A stretch of DNA of 64,000 bases from Sympetrum striolatum (GCA_947579665.1 OX388343.1:90810254-90874253), one strand, 5' to 3'; positions 34,966-47,174 are shown, counted from the first letter of the stretch. Made by a program: numbers and translations. The notes: generated from the letters alone by a model not told the origin.

Positions 34966-37084
34966 CAGTTGAGCTCCAAAGCGCGGTTTTGCTCAGTGGC
35001 ATTTTACACACTGCGGAGTTAATTTTTTTGACTAGTGACACATTGGTAGGTCCACCATGGAGTGAGGAAAGGTGAGCAGATTCAATCATAAGTTGGCTCA
35101 GGTGGGATTTTTTGGGCAAGATTGGCGGGTGCTTGGCAGAAAATGAAAGGAAGGAGTGTTTCAGGCATCCTCCTACACGCAAAGTACCTTCTTCGTCAAG
35201 GAAGGGATTCAGACGTTGTAACGGGTTACGACGGGACAACGGTTTGCCTGAGCCTAATAATTTTAATTCTGCTCCGAAGGCCCATGACTGCGTCAACTTG
35301 GTCTTGCAGCGTGCGGCAGCGAGTTCTTTTGTACTGAGGAAAATTGTCGCCTCAGGCTGTAGATGCCTGCATCGGGATATAAACCTTAGGCAGTATGCCA
35401 GCACTCTGATTAGCCTAGACAGAGTGGAAAACCTTTTGAGAAAAATATTTTCCTCTTCCATCCTCTGCAGAGTGAGTACTTGGGGAGTGGGCAAGGCATC
35501 TGGTTGTTGTGGCCAGTTTTCCAACGAGGATGATAGCCACTCCAGTCCTCTCCACCATAACGATGATCTCTGAAGAGAAACTGGATCCAAGCCCCTGCTT
35601 GGGAGGTCCGCTGGATTTTGAGGAGACGGTACATGACGACAAACAGCGGAGGGCAGCTCTGTCTGTATATATGAGACCCTATTAGCTACGAAGGTTTTCC
35701 ATGAGCAGGGATGTTTTCGTAGCCAAGCGAGAGTCACCTGACTATCCGACCAGGCGAAAACTGGTAGCGATGATAGCGTGTCAATTATACGCAGGTAGTT
35801 GAGTAAGCGGACGAGGAGAGCAGCTCCACATAGTTCTAACCTGGGAATTGAGATTGTTTTAACCGGGGCCACCTTGGACTTGGCTGCAAGTAGTGAAACC
35901 CGGCATTGGTTCACGTCATTAAGGACACGGATATAAACTACCGCCGCGTAGGCTCTCTCTGACGCATCAGCGAATCCATGAAGTTCACATCGTGACGATG
36001 GTGTTACTCCCAGCCAGCGATCAATTTTAATCTCCGATGGTTCAGACAAAGCATTGAAGTAGGTCGTCCATCGTTCCACAATATCTGTAGGTAGAGGCGT
36101 ATCCCAATCGGTCTTTAAGATCCACACATCTTGCATAAGGATTTTTGCCACAATGGAGACAGGGGCTATCCAGCGTAGTGGATCGAAGAGCCGTCCTATG
36201 TTGGAGAGTATCGTTCTTTTCGTGAGAACCATGTTGGTAGCGTCTTGGACCTGAAAGTTGAATCTAAAAAGATCAGCTGCTTGGTGCCACATAAGCCCGA
36301 GAGTTTTGACGGACTCTTTGGAGTCGATGGGTTTCGCCTGCTCGATATTTCGATTTTGAGAGGATGACTCACAAAGCAGAGCAGGATGATTAACGGCCCA
36401 TTTATCTAGTTGAAATCCGGCACAGGCGAGCAATTTCAATAGTTGGCTTTTGATCCTCAAAGCTGAGAAGAGTTCATCGGCTCCGGAGAAGATGTCGTCT
36501 ACATAGGCATCCTTGCGGAGGCAGGCAGCTCCAAGAGGGAAGTGATGCCCCTCATCTTCGATGAGTTGCCAAAGGGACTGCATTGCTACGAACGGTGCGC
36601 AGGAAGTACCGTAAGTCACAGTGCTGAGTCGATAATCGACTGCTGGCGTATCTGGATGAGGCCTCCAGACAATTCTTTGAAGATCCTGATCAGCTGGATG
36701 CACTAAAATTTGCCGAAACATCTTCACAATATCGGCGGTGAATACAAAACGGTGACCTCGCCACATGGTGAGCACTAGCGCAAGGTCATTTTGTAAAGGA
36801 AGACTAGGGAGAAGGAAGTCATTCAAAGAGTGCTGCTGAGAGGTACGTCGTGATGCGTCGAATACAACTCGGAGTTTCAATGATGAAGGATGGATGACAG
36901 CATGGTGAGGTAAGTACCATGCCCGCTTGACTTGAGAGTCGAAACTAGGGACCCTTTCCATGTGTCCAAGTTCTTCGTATATCCTCATGAAGTCACGATA
37001 GAGTGGTGCAAGCTCCGGCTCCCGTAAAAATCGTCGCTCAGTTGATGCAAGAGATCTAAGCGCCATCCGACGTGTCTCCTCCAC
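34958..37084 (-). pseudogene. BEL/Pao pol: reverse transcriptase and RNase H
   Basis: 708 open codons. RT: first catalytic Asp at about residue 118 (FTADIVKMF), YVDD at 194-197, and KLRVVFDASRR. RNase H: D373 (GFADAS), E417 (IPRLELCG), D447 (WSDSQ), D493 (NPADLPSRG). The start shown is only the first Met; the true polyprotein frame continues toward 37124, where the DNA transposon cuts it. At the 3' end (about 34990-35060) the integrase zinc-binding region is partly deleted and the frame shifts. Confidence 0.9.
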
Positions 37085-37126
37085 AGAATCAGGAAGCTCC
37101 GATGAAATCGGAAGGCGAACGATGTA

Positions 37127-37154
37127 CAGTGGCGGAAAAAATTATCGCAACACT
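37127..37154 (+). repeat. Left terminal inverted repeat
   Basis: Begins CAGTGGCGG; about 26 of 28 bases pair with the right end at 44667-44694. Next to the TA target. Confidence 0.8.
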
Positions 37155-37399
37155 TTGCGCGCGCACCAGTGGCTTTCACAAAAACTATTTGGAATTCTGC
37201 TTTCTGTGACTGACTGGCAACACCGAGGAAAGCCTCGAAAAGCGGTAATATTTGAGTCGGAGCCTAGAACTTACACAAATTTCCTCTCTTTCGAACTCTT
37301 CTTAGAGCCTTCGCGCGAACTCTCCCCGAGTTCGTCGTGTTTATTTCGGCGTTTCTCTTTCACAGATAGTTATCGTATTTATAGAACGATAAGTTGAAT

Positions 37400-39430
37400 A
37401 TATATTTATTCCAATTTAAATCTTAAATGCAATAAAATACATAGACAATAATTGAAACTTAATTATTAATAATGTGAAGAATGCTATTCAGTTTTAATAA
37501 TGCGTAGCAATAAGGAATAAGTGGGATTGGAGTAGGAATACGCGATGTGGTGATTCTCACCTTTAGAGAACGAGAATCTTGGAGTCTAGAGGAAAATGAT
37601 GTTCTGCGAGATTATAGCGAGAACAGATGGCCTATAATGGTCTCTTTTCCTGGATAATTTGTGCGCTAATAAGGCGTTATTTTGTTAGTTTGGTTTCTCA
37701 CTCCAACATACGTCTTACGGCTGCCTGCTGGATATTAATGTAAATGTAATTCTTCAAACGTCCAGTTCAAACATAGGATATTCATTATTTGTGATAAACA
37801 TTCCGAGGAGGATTTTTGATTACAAGTCTTATGTTTTCAATTCAGCAATTAGAATTCGAGAAGTCGTTAGAGCGATTACTGAGTTGCTAACTATGACACA
37901 ATGTAAAATTTGTATTTTGTCTACGGAACATAATTTTTCCCCAACTTAATCATGCAGACGAAGGAAATTCGTAATATAAATTTATATACGCCATTTGTCA
38001 CCTAGAATACATGAAATCATTGTCCTTCCGGAGTTAAAAGGAAAAATACCAATTCCAAAGTTAAAACAAACATGATTTCATAAAAACCGAACAATATCTG
38101 CGCATATATCGGACTTGTCTTACATTTTGTAACAGGGAGTTCGGTGACCTTGGTCATTAGTCAATTGTGTTGCCTTCGCGCGGAGAAATTCACGTAGAAA
38201 TGCATTAAGGCTTTGATAATTCGCGAGGAGAGTCTTTAACCACAAGTTGATCCCTTCAAAGTATTGCAGGCTCCAATACAAAACAAACGTTGAAATGCAT
38301 TACCTCGCGCGGAAAAGCTTTAACCATATGTCGAGCACTTTCAAAGCAAGTATTGCAGGTGCAAGGTATATTTTTCATTTTCAAGCCTATATCAGCTAGA
38401 CTCAGGACCCTCATTTTACAGTCGCCCAGTAGAAACAATCCTCTGGCTAATTCAAAGCTCCTTCCTCACCATGGTGCTAAGGAAATTAGATGTTATTGCA
38501 CTTGTAAAAATATTCCCAAATAATATTATTATATTAGCGTATTTTAGTAAACAAAGACTTCCTAATAAACAACCCAAGTTTTTAGTACTGATACGTATTT
38601 TATGAACGTCTGACTTTATAAAGTTAATTAACCAGGATTATGCTGCCATAATAAAATTATTAATAAGCTGCTAAAATGGACTTCTCAGTTTGTTGGGAAG
38701 TGTCATAAATATAACTAGTTGCTAATTAAGAGGTGATTTTGCAGCTGTCTGACACATGTTATTGGCATAGGAAGGGCACGAGCTCGAATTCCGCTTAAGT
38801 TAAATGAGTTTTTTATCTTAAACTTCTCTTGTTCGGGAAATGAACGAATGTAAGATATGATTTCCACATATATTTATACGCCCCTGTAATGAATATACAT
38901 ATTTGCCAGAGAGATACAACTCATTATGGAAAAATAACCATTGGACATGAAAGATGCGGAACCGATTCATCACCAATTGTCGGTCAAGAAAATGTTTCGT
39001 GTGTCAGTGAAAATTCCTCTTCTACCAAGGATTCGAGGTCGTTCGCTGAAAGACAATTCTTTTACTTATTTTCCACAATTAGAGGTATTTGACAGGGCCT
39101 CCTGATTTCCCGAAGCACGATGAACCTTCGGCTTTCAGTGCAGAGGATTTTCGAAAGCCTATGCGTCACTCGCAACAACAAACCGGTCGTAAGGCAAGGA
39201 GCTCAGGCTTACTTACTCAGACTTATTGGCGACTATTTCTTCATTTAGGTCTTCACGTCGATAGACGGGCAACCAGCAGACCGCGCAAGCGAATCTTTTT
39301 CATTTTTACGCTTAAAAAAAAGCCTTGAGAACTATTGACATTCTTATGCATATTATTATTCATTGTTCGTCTACAACCAGGACAATTTGCTGGTTCACAG
39401 TTTCCAATTTTCTCGGCGGTAGTTCCAAAC
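37400..39430. other. Interior of TIR element, no gene recognised
   Basis: AT-rich sequence without a convincing open frame or repeat relation elsewhere in the window. A few dozen codons stay open around 39089-39328, but the composition does not suggest a known protein. Confidence 0.5.
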
Positions 39431-39434
39431 CAAT

Positions 39435-39515
39435 TATATAGATTTAGATTGAGATATATACCCCGCGAGCTGCCAGATGGGTATGGCAGGGGTTGTAATA
39501 ACACCATCATCAACT
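39435..39515 (-). mobile_element. Possible 3' end of another CR1-like LINE
   Basis: On the minus strand: stem-forming CTGCCA..TGGCAG inside CCCC..GGGG, followed by a tail of short AT-rich repeats (AATCTAAATCTATA). The layout equals that of the LINE tail at 15657-15735, but the sequence differs. Too short for firm assignment. Confidence 0.4.
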
Positions 39516-39519
39516 AATC

Positions 39520-40730
39520 TACTCTATCAGCCTCTCTAATTGTCCGGGGAAACAAGCGACCAAAAGTAATGTTTTGTGATTACTTCCCTGTAACGTTTTG
39601 TCGATGCTTCTCGGAGATCGCGATTAGGTCTTTAGTTGCACTAAAATTTCATTTACTTCGTCTTTAGGTTCTGAACCGATAAAGCTTTCGATGAGCTTCC
39701 GTCGGTCTCACCTGGAGCGAATTCCAATAAAGAAGTGGTTAACTCTGTGTCTCGGAGGCTGAATCATATGGAGGAGAATGAAGGAGGATGGATATATTAT
39801 TAATCATCCTATATTTTTATTAATTCCATTGTAGTTCTCGATTATTAATCATAGTGTATAAGTGCACACTGTTACCGAGTCTGAGAGAAATACCAATACA
39901 TATAAATATTTTCCACTTGCTCTAAATTATGTTAAATAGTCTCCTTCTATTAAAAACATGAAAATTGAGTAACATTACGGGGATGGAAGTCTATGGCGGA
40001 GCTGACATTTTTTCATAATCATCTATGAGTAAGAATCTACGGATTCTATCGAATGTGGACATGAATATACAGATGATAATTAATGATTGCTTTGTCGCAG
40101 GGGCGCAGCCAGGATTTGTGTATGAGGGAGAGGGTTATAGACAGTAGAAAGAGTGAAAACATTTCTACATTTCAGGGCCGGTATATTCATGCACGCTACA
40201 TGATAGAAGATATGTTAAATTCTTAAAAAACCTAAAATGCGTAGAAAACTAGGATATATTCACGGTTATGTGGCAAAATTAAAACCTTTTTGAGATTTTA
40301 GTTTGTAAAATGAATAATTGAATAATAATGGTGAATAATTATCCTCAATGATATTTGGATTTCCAGTTTTGATAGGGCCAATTTCTCTTACATTATCATT
40401 ATTTCTCAAGGTGTAAGGTTTTTATCATTGAAAATATTAATTTCGGGTGCCTTTGAGTGTTTTTTTTTAAATCAAAGGAAGGTTAATTAAAAATTCCTTT
40501 AACAGTTAGTGAATGTGAGAAGAAATAAATTAGTAGTAGTGATTTAGGAGATGATATTGAAACGTAAGTATTTTGGAGGTAGCACTACAATTTGGACAAC
40601 CCAGTTACTTTGATGGAAACCGAAGACCAATCGTAGCGGAGACGGATGAATTTTTCCTCTTAAATTATATGTTGTTTTATGAATACGATATATTCTGATT
40701 ATTAAGTTAAAATGTCGACAGCACAGAAAC
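39520..40730. other. Interior of TIR element, no gene recognised
   Basis: AT-rich, without long open frames. Nothing identifiable. Confidence 0.5.
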
Positions 40731-40737
40731 ACCATAA

Positions 40738-43080
40738 AAATATGTCTATGTAAGACCCCTTCAATCCGCCTTTCGGCGTGTGGCAGGGGAAACAGGCATC
40801 TTAACTCTATTTTCCTAATCAATTTCTTTTGCGTATCATGCGCGGAAAAAATGAATTCTTGATACGATTCCTTCTAGCATTTATTTCTCTAATCTTCCTC
40901 GCAGTATCAGAGCGGCCCACATCAACAGGAAGGTCGCATTATACCGATTGCATCATTTGAGAACCTAATTTTTCTGAATTTACTTAGTAAATTTATCCTT
41001 TGAATTAGTCTTCTATCTCTTAATGATTACCATCCCGCGTACTGCAACATCTGAGTAACACTCACCGTTTTATCATGGCAATTCTGTACAAATCGTATCG
41101 TGTACAACCAATCAAGCAAATGGCGTACACGAACTGTAATACAAAAGTTATAATCAGTATAATCGCGAAACAGTATTTTCTCGTTTGGCTAGGTTGAATA
41201 AGAGGAATATGAGTTTTTTTCTTTGAAACACGATGAGCATCCGCTCAACAATCTACTAGTTAATCTTTGCATTCTATTCACTTTTCCTATCGCATCTCCA
41301 ATATGTTCTTTCAAAGATAAACTACAGCTAAACGTGACACTTAGATATTTTGTGTGGCACACTAACACTAAGGGTTGTCGCGAAATTTGTTGCTGCGTGG
41401 AAATAACGTTTTAGATTTATCTTTATGGAATCCGTGTTGGATCCGAATGATTCCTATCTTTATGGTAAGAAACTGAATAATAGAGCTTGCTATAATATGC
41501 TCCATTATTTTGCAGAAATTCGAAGTTAACGAAAATTTCCCCATAATAATCTGATCATTCTTAGGCCCCGGAGTGACGTTTAATTTCTTCCACGACATTG
41601 GGACAGTACCCTCATTAATTGATTTCTGATAGAATTTCCTATCGGTGTGATCCAATGTGCGAAATGACCTAAGCTGTCGAAGCACTTTTAACAATACTAC
41701 TACTACTACAATTTCCTATCAATCTGTTGCAGTGAATTTCCGCTAGCATCAACTTATATCTCTATGGAAATCATCTCCGAATCAATGCGCGAAGTAAAAT
41801 CGTTAACTCGACCATCATCTTATTAGAAACATTTCTGGAAGTACGGATTAAGTAAGTTAGCTATTTCTGCCGATTTATTTAAGGCAATTCCCTCTTCGCT
41901 GATAAAGCTAGACATAGAAAACTGACCACCACGAGTCTCTCACACTTATGACCAAAATTCTTTCTAATCGCCAACTAGTGATTTTAACAGGGTTCGAGAT
42001 CTATATTCCTGGTATTCTTTTCGTGATCCTTCCTCAAATAGCTTTTGCACTTCTCTATAGTTTTGATCACCAAGCTCATGGATCTCACCGCTCGGCTTAA
42101 GTTTTCTCAATCGCGAGTGAATGACTCCTATGCAACGCTTCAAACTTCTTCCTCGTCTCACCTACTGTTTAGACGGAACATATTAAACTAAATCTACTTT
42201 GATTATCCGTAGAAACTCTACCAAACTATCGTTTACTGTATTTTCACCCAAAAAGCGTAAAAAATTATCCAAGCCTTCGTTCAAATAAAACCTTAAACTC
42301 AGAAATAATTGCTTTGCGAATTACATACACTTGCCTCACCGGCTTAAGAGATCTAACCGCTACTACTTTCATGCCTGCCATTATGACATCATGGTCTGAC
42401 TGTACCGTCAACTACAGCGAGGCTAGTTATTATTTGTGGTTGGGAAGTGGCTAGTAAATCTAAATTGATACCTTGCCTCGCACGATTCGTTGGAGTTTTA
42501 GTCATATTTACCTTATCTAAAGCATGCAACGAAAAAGTATGATGTATTTCGTGAATTTTTTTCCCACTGCTAGTGCTGGAGAATTTTAGATTATCCCAAT
42601 GATATTGGTTAGCTAAAAATCTCTTCCTACGGCGATGATTGGATCTTTTATTTTCTCGAAATTTTTATGTAAGGCCTCGGATAAATCAACAATACAACCT
42701 ATTTTTTCATCGGGAGGACTACACAAAGAACAAACATTAATCTTACTTCCGTTTTGTCTTTGAATCGAGCACCAAATGATTTCGCTCCTGCTATTTTCTA
42801 CTAATTCATCGCGCTTACTAATTAAATGAGTCCATACTGCTATAAAACCTCTACCGCTAGATTTACATAGTCATATTTTCAGTATATCACATAATTGGGG
42901 GAAATATCTCACTTTGAGTAATATCCTCGCGTAACCAAATCTTTCTAGAATGATTTCCGCGCAAGTTCTCATCGTAATGTTAAAGATTTCCACCTGTTTA
43001 TTACGTAAGCTCTTGCAATTTACTATTATTATTTTTAGATCTCTCAGTTCGCACATTAAAAAATGGTTTTCTTTTTCGAA
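40738..43080 (-). mobile_element. Decayed, longer copy of the CR1-like LINE
   Basis: The 3' end (40738-41100) is clearly the same family as the units 5 and 6 insertions: CTATGTAAG tail, CCGCCTTTCGGCGTGTGGCAGG hairpin region, then recognisable but mutated RT C-terminus. Further 5' on the minus strand is an RT piece at 41368-41694 (FYQKSINEGTVPMSWKKLNV; SNFCKIMEHIIASS; IQHGF), a linker piece at 41964-42161, and a start of an endonuclease-like domain at 42871-43056 (LKIIIVNCKSLRNKQVEIF). Large parts, including the catalytic RT block, are missing or scrambled. It is older than the copies in the satellite. Confidence 0.75.
41368..41694 (-). pseudogene. CR1-like LINE reverse transcriptase fragment
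   Basis: About 108 open codons matching the fingers region of CR1/Jockey-type RT: INEGTVPMSWKKLNVTPGPK, then SLTSNFCKIMEHIIASSI and IRIQHGFHKDKS. The usual N-Y-R-P-I block is reduced, indicating a deletion. Non-functional. Confidence 0.7.
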
Positions 43081-43089
43081 TAACCTTTA

Positions 43090-44440
43090 TCTTTTTTTTA
43101 AGTGAATTTTTCTTTTTCACCATTGCAATTTTTCTATGTTTTGGGGCTAAGCTCGTGCCCACCCTTTTGCTTATTTAAGTGGGCGTTAGTAACTATTTCT
43201 ACTGCTAAATTAAAGAATAACTTTGTCTGCGTATATTCGCTCTATTCTCTATTCTATTCGCATCTAAACCGCAAAACAACGTAGCAAACGACATTTAAAC
43301 TACGGTCTTCATGGAGGGAGAGGGGTTGGGAGTGTTTCGGAAGAGTCCGTAAAGTGCACACAAATTTTAGTAAAATCAGCGAACAATAGCTGAGTATGGT
43401 GTCTAATATATGGATCTAAGCAACCTTGAGAAGTATTTTAACATACGGAAATCAAGATGATCAAATTGGAAGCGGAAAATTTTATTCATCGCTACGGAGA
43501 AAGTAGAGAAGTGAATACCGGCCTCTTGGAAACTTAATACAAGTTTAGATTATGCTGCCACAAGTATTTTCGTAAGTGTGGCCCGTTCTACAGTGTAAAG
43601 TCTGTGGGGCACCTGTAATTCGTCGAAAGTGTGTGATTATGTTTACACTACGAGGCGAGTACGGAACATCTACTGATTGATTATCGGACATTCGAATCAT
43701 CATTTTTTATTTGCATTAAAGATTCCAATTGTTGGTATAATTTCGATTGCATTCTAGCTCATTAATCAAATATATTACAGCTCTGGATAAATTAAATTGA
43801 AATTAACTGTTGTAGAGTAATACACTCACTGAAGAGGAAAATCGTATTAGTGGTGTGATGAATGACTGTAACATCAATAGAGATGTGGTACCGTTGCAAT
43901 TTATTATATTTTTTCAGTCAGTATGGTTAAAGTGCATTAATGTCTCATGAGAGACACCATTTGTTATTACACAAATATTACTCCCTATTACATAGCCTGA
44001 TAGAGCTGAAAGTTGTTGATTACCAATTCCACTATTTAAAAGTTAATAATAGTGATGACAATTCCTGTCAAAACGTTAATTGCTAAAAAGCTCTTGGAAA
44101 AGTTGAACTCCTTCAACACACGGATTAGATTGGATTCATCGAAGGGATATTTTTAATACCTTAAGCAGTGGAAAACTACACTGCTCGAGAGAAAATAGAA
44201 AGGTAAGAATAGGACGCATCTTAGTGGTTTCTTAATTCGAATTTTTAAGTGTTGAATTCTCTTTGCAAGAATTCAATTCCATCACAATTCTAGTATTTAG
44301 ACCTTTAATTCTCAAAATAATACCTCAAAATGTTCATTTTAACGTCTGATATTTCGCTATCAAACAATCTTGTTTGTTACTATCTCCCAGTGTATTATAT
44401 TGACATTCTACATAACTATTTTTATCACAACTGACTTTGA
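43090..44440. other. Interior of TIR element, no gene recognised
   Basis: AT-rich. No domain or repeat identified. Confidence 0.5.
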
Positions 44441-44666
44441 ATAATATATGGCAAAAAATGAAGACAATGAGGCAAAGGCACTACTTGGAAATCTCGCGAA
44501 GGTGTTTCTTAAATTTCTGCATATAAAAACGAAACTAAAAGTCTATTTTCCATTCGTATGGACTTTGAATATTCCCGGTTTTACTGCCTCTATACAGAGT
44601 TGCCGAATTGTCGGAGTTAGAGTGATTTCAGTTAGTTTCCACGTAATCCGCGCTCTGACGCCAACT

Positions 44667-44694
44667 GGTGTTGCGATAATTGTTTCCCCCACTG
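44667..44694 (-). repeat. Right terminal inverted repeat
   Basis: Reads CAGTGGGGGAAACAATTATC on the minus strand. Partner of the left end at 37127. Confidence 0.8.
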
Positions 44695-46031
44695 TACCTT
44701 CCGTCCGGTCCACGAGAGTGAGTATCCTTAAAGTGCAGCAGACATTGTTCCTCTTCTGGGCGCAATGTCTTGGTGGAAGGAGGAATTTCCTCTATTTCCC
44801 AGAAGCGCTGAAGAGAATCTTCAAGATCCTGGGCAGCGGAACAATGCAACGAGACCAGAGATTTACTCGAGGAAGACTCCGCCCGCCGTGACCCACTCGA
44901 TTCACATGGGCCCGTTATGACCCATCCAAGAGTAGTGTTCTGGGCGATGATTTTGCGTTGAGGGAATCGTTGCAGCCCTTGACGAAGAACTTGACCATAA
45001 ACGTCAGCACCCAGGATGAGGTCGATTGTCTGCGGCTGATGAAATAGCGGGTCAGCCAACTGCAGACCGGAGAAAGAAGACAGGTCCATCTCGACTATCT
45101 CCTTCGCAGGAAGTTGATTTGTTAGACGAGGCAGCACCAAGGCCTCGCATTCGAGACGGAACGACTGGTCGTAGATAGAAGAGAGAGTAAGTTGAACTAA
45201 GTTCAGTGCAGTGCCAGCCTAAGCAGCCCCAAGTCCTGACAGAGGAATGTACGTTCGCTGGCGAGGTAGATGCAGAAGTTGCGCCAAGGACTACGTGATG
45301 AAAGATGCTTCGGAGCCATTGTCCAACCGGGCTCGAGCTTGAATTTGGACTCCATGTGGTCCCAAGACCAGTACCCGTGCCGTAGCGAGAAGGATGGTGT
45401 AATGTGGAGCAGCCATGGCGGTCAGTGAGGTGACTGCCGAACCCGTGGTCGCAGCGATCGGGTTTGATTGATGATTGTCATCCGAATCAGTAGCAGAGTG
45501 AAGGGCGTCGTTGTTCACTAATTCCGTATGCAGGAGCGTGTGATGCCGCCCACGACACCGTAAGCATCGCTTTTCCGACTTGCAGTCCCTGAGGCGATGA
45601 TGACCCAAGCAGTTAAACCAAACGCCCAGTCGACGAACTTCATCTCTTCTCTCTGAGGTCGTCGTTTCCGTAAAGCGAGGGCAGGTGGCTAAATAGTGAC
45701 TCAATGGGCAGAGTCCACACTTGCGAGCGGTTTTGGGAGATCCTGTATTCCTTTGCAAGTGAAATGACTTCGCCTCCAACGAAAAAGATTTAGAAGCACA
45801 AAATATTGACCGGATTGTCGGGATCATTGTTTGCGGAAGCTGTACTGGTAATTGACTGTTGACATTCTTAGCTTGATCGACGTCACTTCGGATAGGTACA
45901 GGCAGGGGTATTTCGGTTCTTCGCGCAAGCATTTCGCGTAATTCGGCTTCCGCTTCATAATAGCTCTCCTTTGATAATCTCTCTCTCTTGCCTATTCTCC
46001 GTAAAATATGTCTCCTTAATTGCGTCCTCAC
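44695..46031 (-). pseudogene. BEL/Pao gag C-terminus, zinc knuckles and protease
   Basis: One minus-strand frame runs from about 46031 to the DNA transposon junction, broken by TAG at 45291-45293 and at 45219-45221. In order: gag (ESYYEAEAELREMLAR), CGLCPLSHYLATCPRF, two CCHC-type knuckles (FNCLGHHRLRDCKSEKRC, CLRCRGRHHTLLH), an aspartic protease-like site (ARLDNGSEASFIT), and the linker toward RT (DLILGADVYG, AQNTTLGWVITGP, RFWEIEEIPPSTK, CLLHFKDTHSR). This order is diagnostic of BEL/Pao. The protease has DNG in place of the common DSG/DTG. Confidence 0.85.
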
Positions 46032-46218
46032 GCGTCGCTAGCTCAAAATGCGTAGCGCAATAATCGCTCCAGAAACTCTTAAGAGAGTCCAATCTCGTTT
46101 CAATGGCTGCTTTTGTGATGTTTGCGGCGTCTTTCTTCTTTATATTTGGAACTAATCGAATTATAATACGTTCCCGTTCTTTCTGCTGCGCAATCAATTG
46201 CTTCGTCGTTAGAGACAT
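45955..46218 (-). pseudogene. BEL/Pao gag N-terminus
   Basis: 87 open codons starting MSLTTKQLIAQQKERERI, with LDSLKSFWSDYCATHFEL, the typical start of the BEL/Pao gag (DUF1759-like). A frameshift between about 46031 and 45955 joins it to the rest of gag, which is in another frame. ATG at 46216-46218 is the likely gag start, about 1.2 kb from the 5' LTR. Confidence 0.8.
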
Positions 46219-46324
46219 GATTCACACAAAGATACAAAGGATTATCTGAAGTGCGATTTTAAGCGAATGTCCAAGACAATGCGCGAGAGAAGTAAAAGAG
46301 TCCAAGAGACTAAGCCAACGTCTT

Positions 46325-46960
46325 ACAGAGGAACAGCCACGAAAGTAAAAAGATTACGACAGAACAACACTCGGCGACGGAGAGTAATAGCATACAAGAA
46401 GCAGCCTCGAAGATGAAAATAACACGACAGAACAGCTGACGCGGCGAACAATAACAGTAAATGAGGAACAGCCTCGAAAATGAAAACCCGACAGAGCAGC
46501 CGTCGGCGGAGAAAAGAAGCAGTATGCGAGGAACAGCCTCGAAAGAAAATGCACGACAGAAGAGCTGTCGGTGGAGAACCGTAGCAGTATGCGAGGATCA
46601 GCCTCGAAAGTATAAACACGACAAAGCAGCCGTCTGCGGAGAAAAGAAGCAATATGCGAGGAACAGCCTCGAAAGAAAATGCACGACAGAAGAGCTGTCG
46701 GCGGCGAACAATTGCGGTGTACGAGGATCAGCCTCGAAAGTAAATGCACGACAGAACAGCTGTCGGCGGCGAAATATTGCGCTATACGAGGAACAGCCTC
46801 GAAAGTAAATGCACGACAGAAGAACTGTCGGCTGCGAACAATAGCGGTATCCGAGGAACAGCCTCGAAAATGAAAACACGACAGAACAGCTGTCGCGACG
46901 AACGATAACAGTAAATGAGGGGCAGCCTCGAAAATGAAAACAACACGACAGAACCGCTGC
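46325..46960 (-). repeat. 65-bp tandem repeat with paired hairpins in BEL leader
   Basis: About ten copies of a 65-bp unit between the 5' LTR and gag; unit starts at 46658, 46723, 46788 and 46853 give an exact 65-bp period. Each unit can form two short hairpins with like loops: CGAGG-AACAG-CCTCG and CGACAG-AACAG-CTGTCG (loop sometimes AAGAG). It lies in the untranslated leader, where packaging or translation signals of retroelements sit. Open frames seen across it arise because 65 bp repeats avoid stops in some frames. Confidence 0.85.
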
Positions 46961-47174
46961 CGATGGCGAGAGGGGTGGTCGAAGTAAGGGTAAATAGTGA
47001 AGCAGGTAAGGAAGGGACCACGAAGTGAAGAGGCAAAAAAAGAAAGTGAGTCCGAAGTCCAACGCCGAAGGGCGCGTCGAATTGAGACGACCGATCGGAA
47101 GAATAGAGACAGAACGCGTTTAACTCACAGAAGGTTCCGCAATCACCACTTGTCCTTCTTCGTAACCCAGTCAA

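Larger units (their letters stand above)
37127..44694. mobile_element. Large element with Tc1/mariner-type ends, inserted in BEL pol
   Basis: 7568 bp flanked by TA on both sides (37125-37126 and 44695-44696). The left end begins CAGTGGCGGAAAAAATTATC. The right end read on the other strand begins CAGTGGGGGAAACAATTATC. About 26 of the first 28 bases match. TA target and CAGT ends are typical of Tc1/mariner. The insertion lies in a Tyr codon of pol. No transposase frame is seen, so it is non-autonomous or dead, and it is far longer than the usual 1.3-2 kb, partly through nested LINE sequence. Alternatively two separate Tc1-like copies may frame unrelated DNA. Confidence 0.75.

Noticed and set aside
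37127..44694. Host gene inside the TIR element
   Set aside because: Only short frames without domains. The recognisable ones are LINE fragments.
44448..44891. 147-codon plus-strand frame starting MAKNEDNEAKALLGNL
   Set aside because: It runs antisense through the BEL protease/linker region and across the TIR end. A shadow frame.
46461..47062. Ser/Arg/Cys-rich repeat proteins across the BEL leader on both strands
   Set aside because: Open frames result from the 65-bp tandem repeat in untranslated leader. They lack family features.
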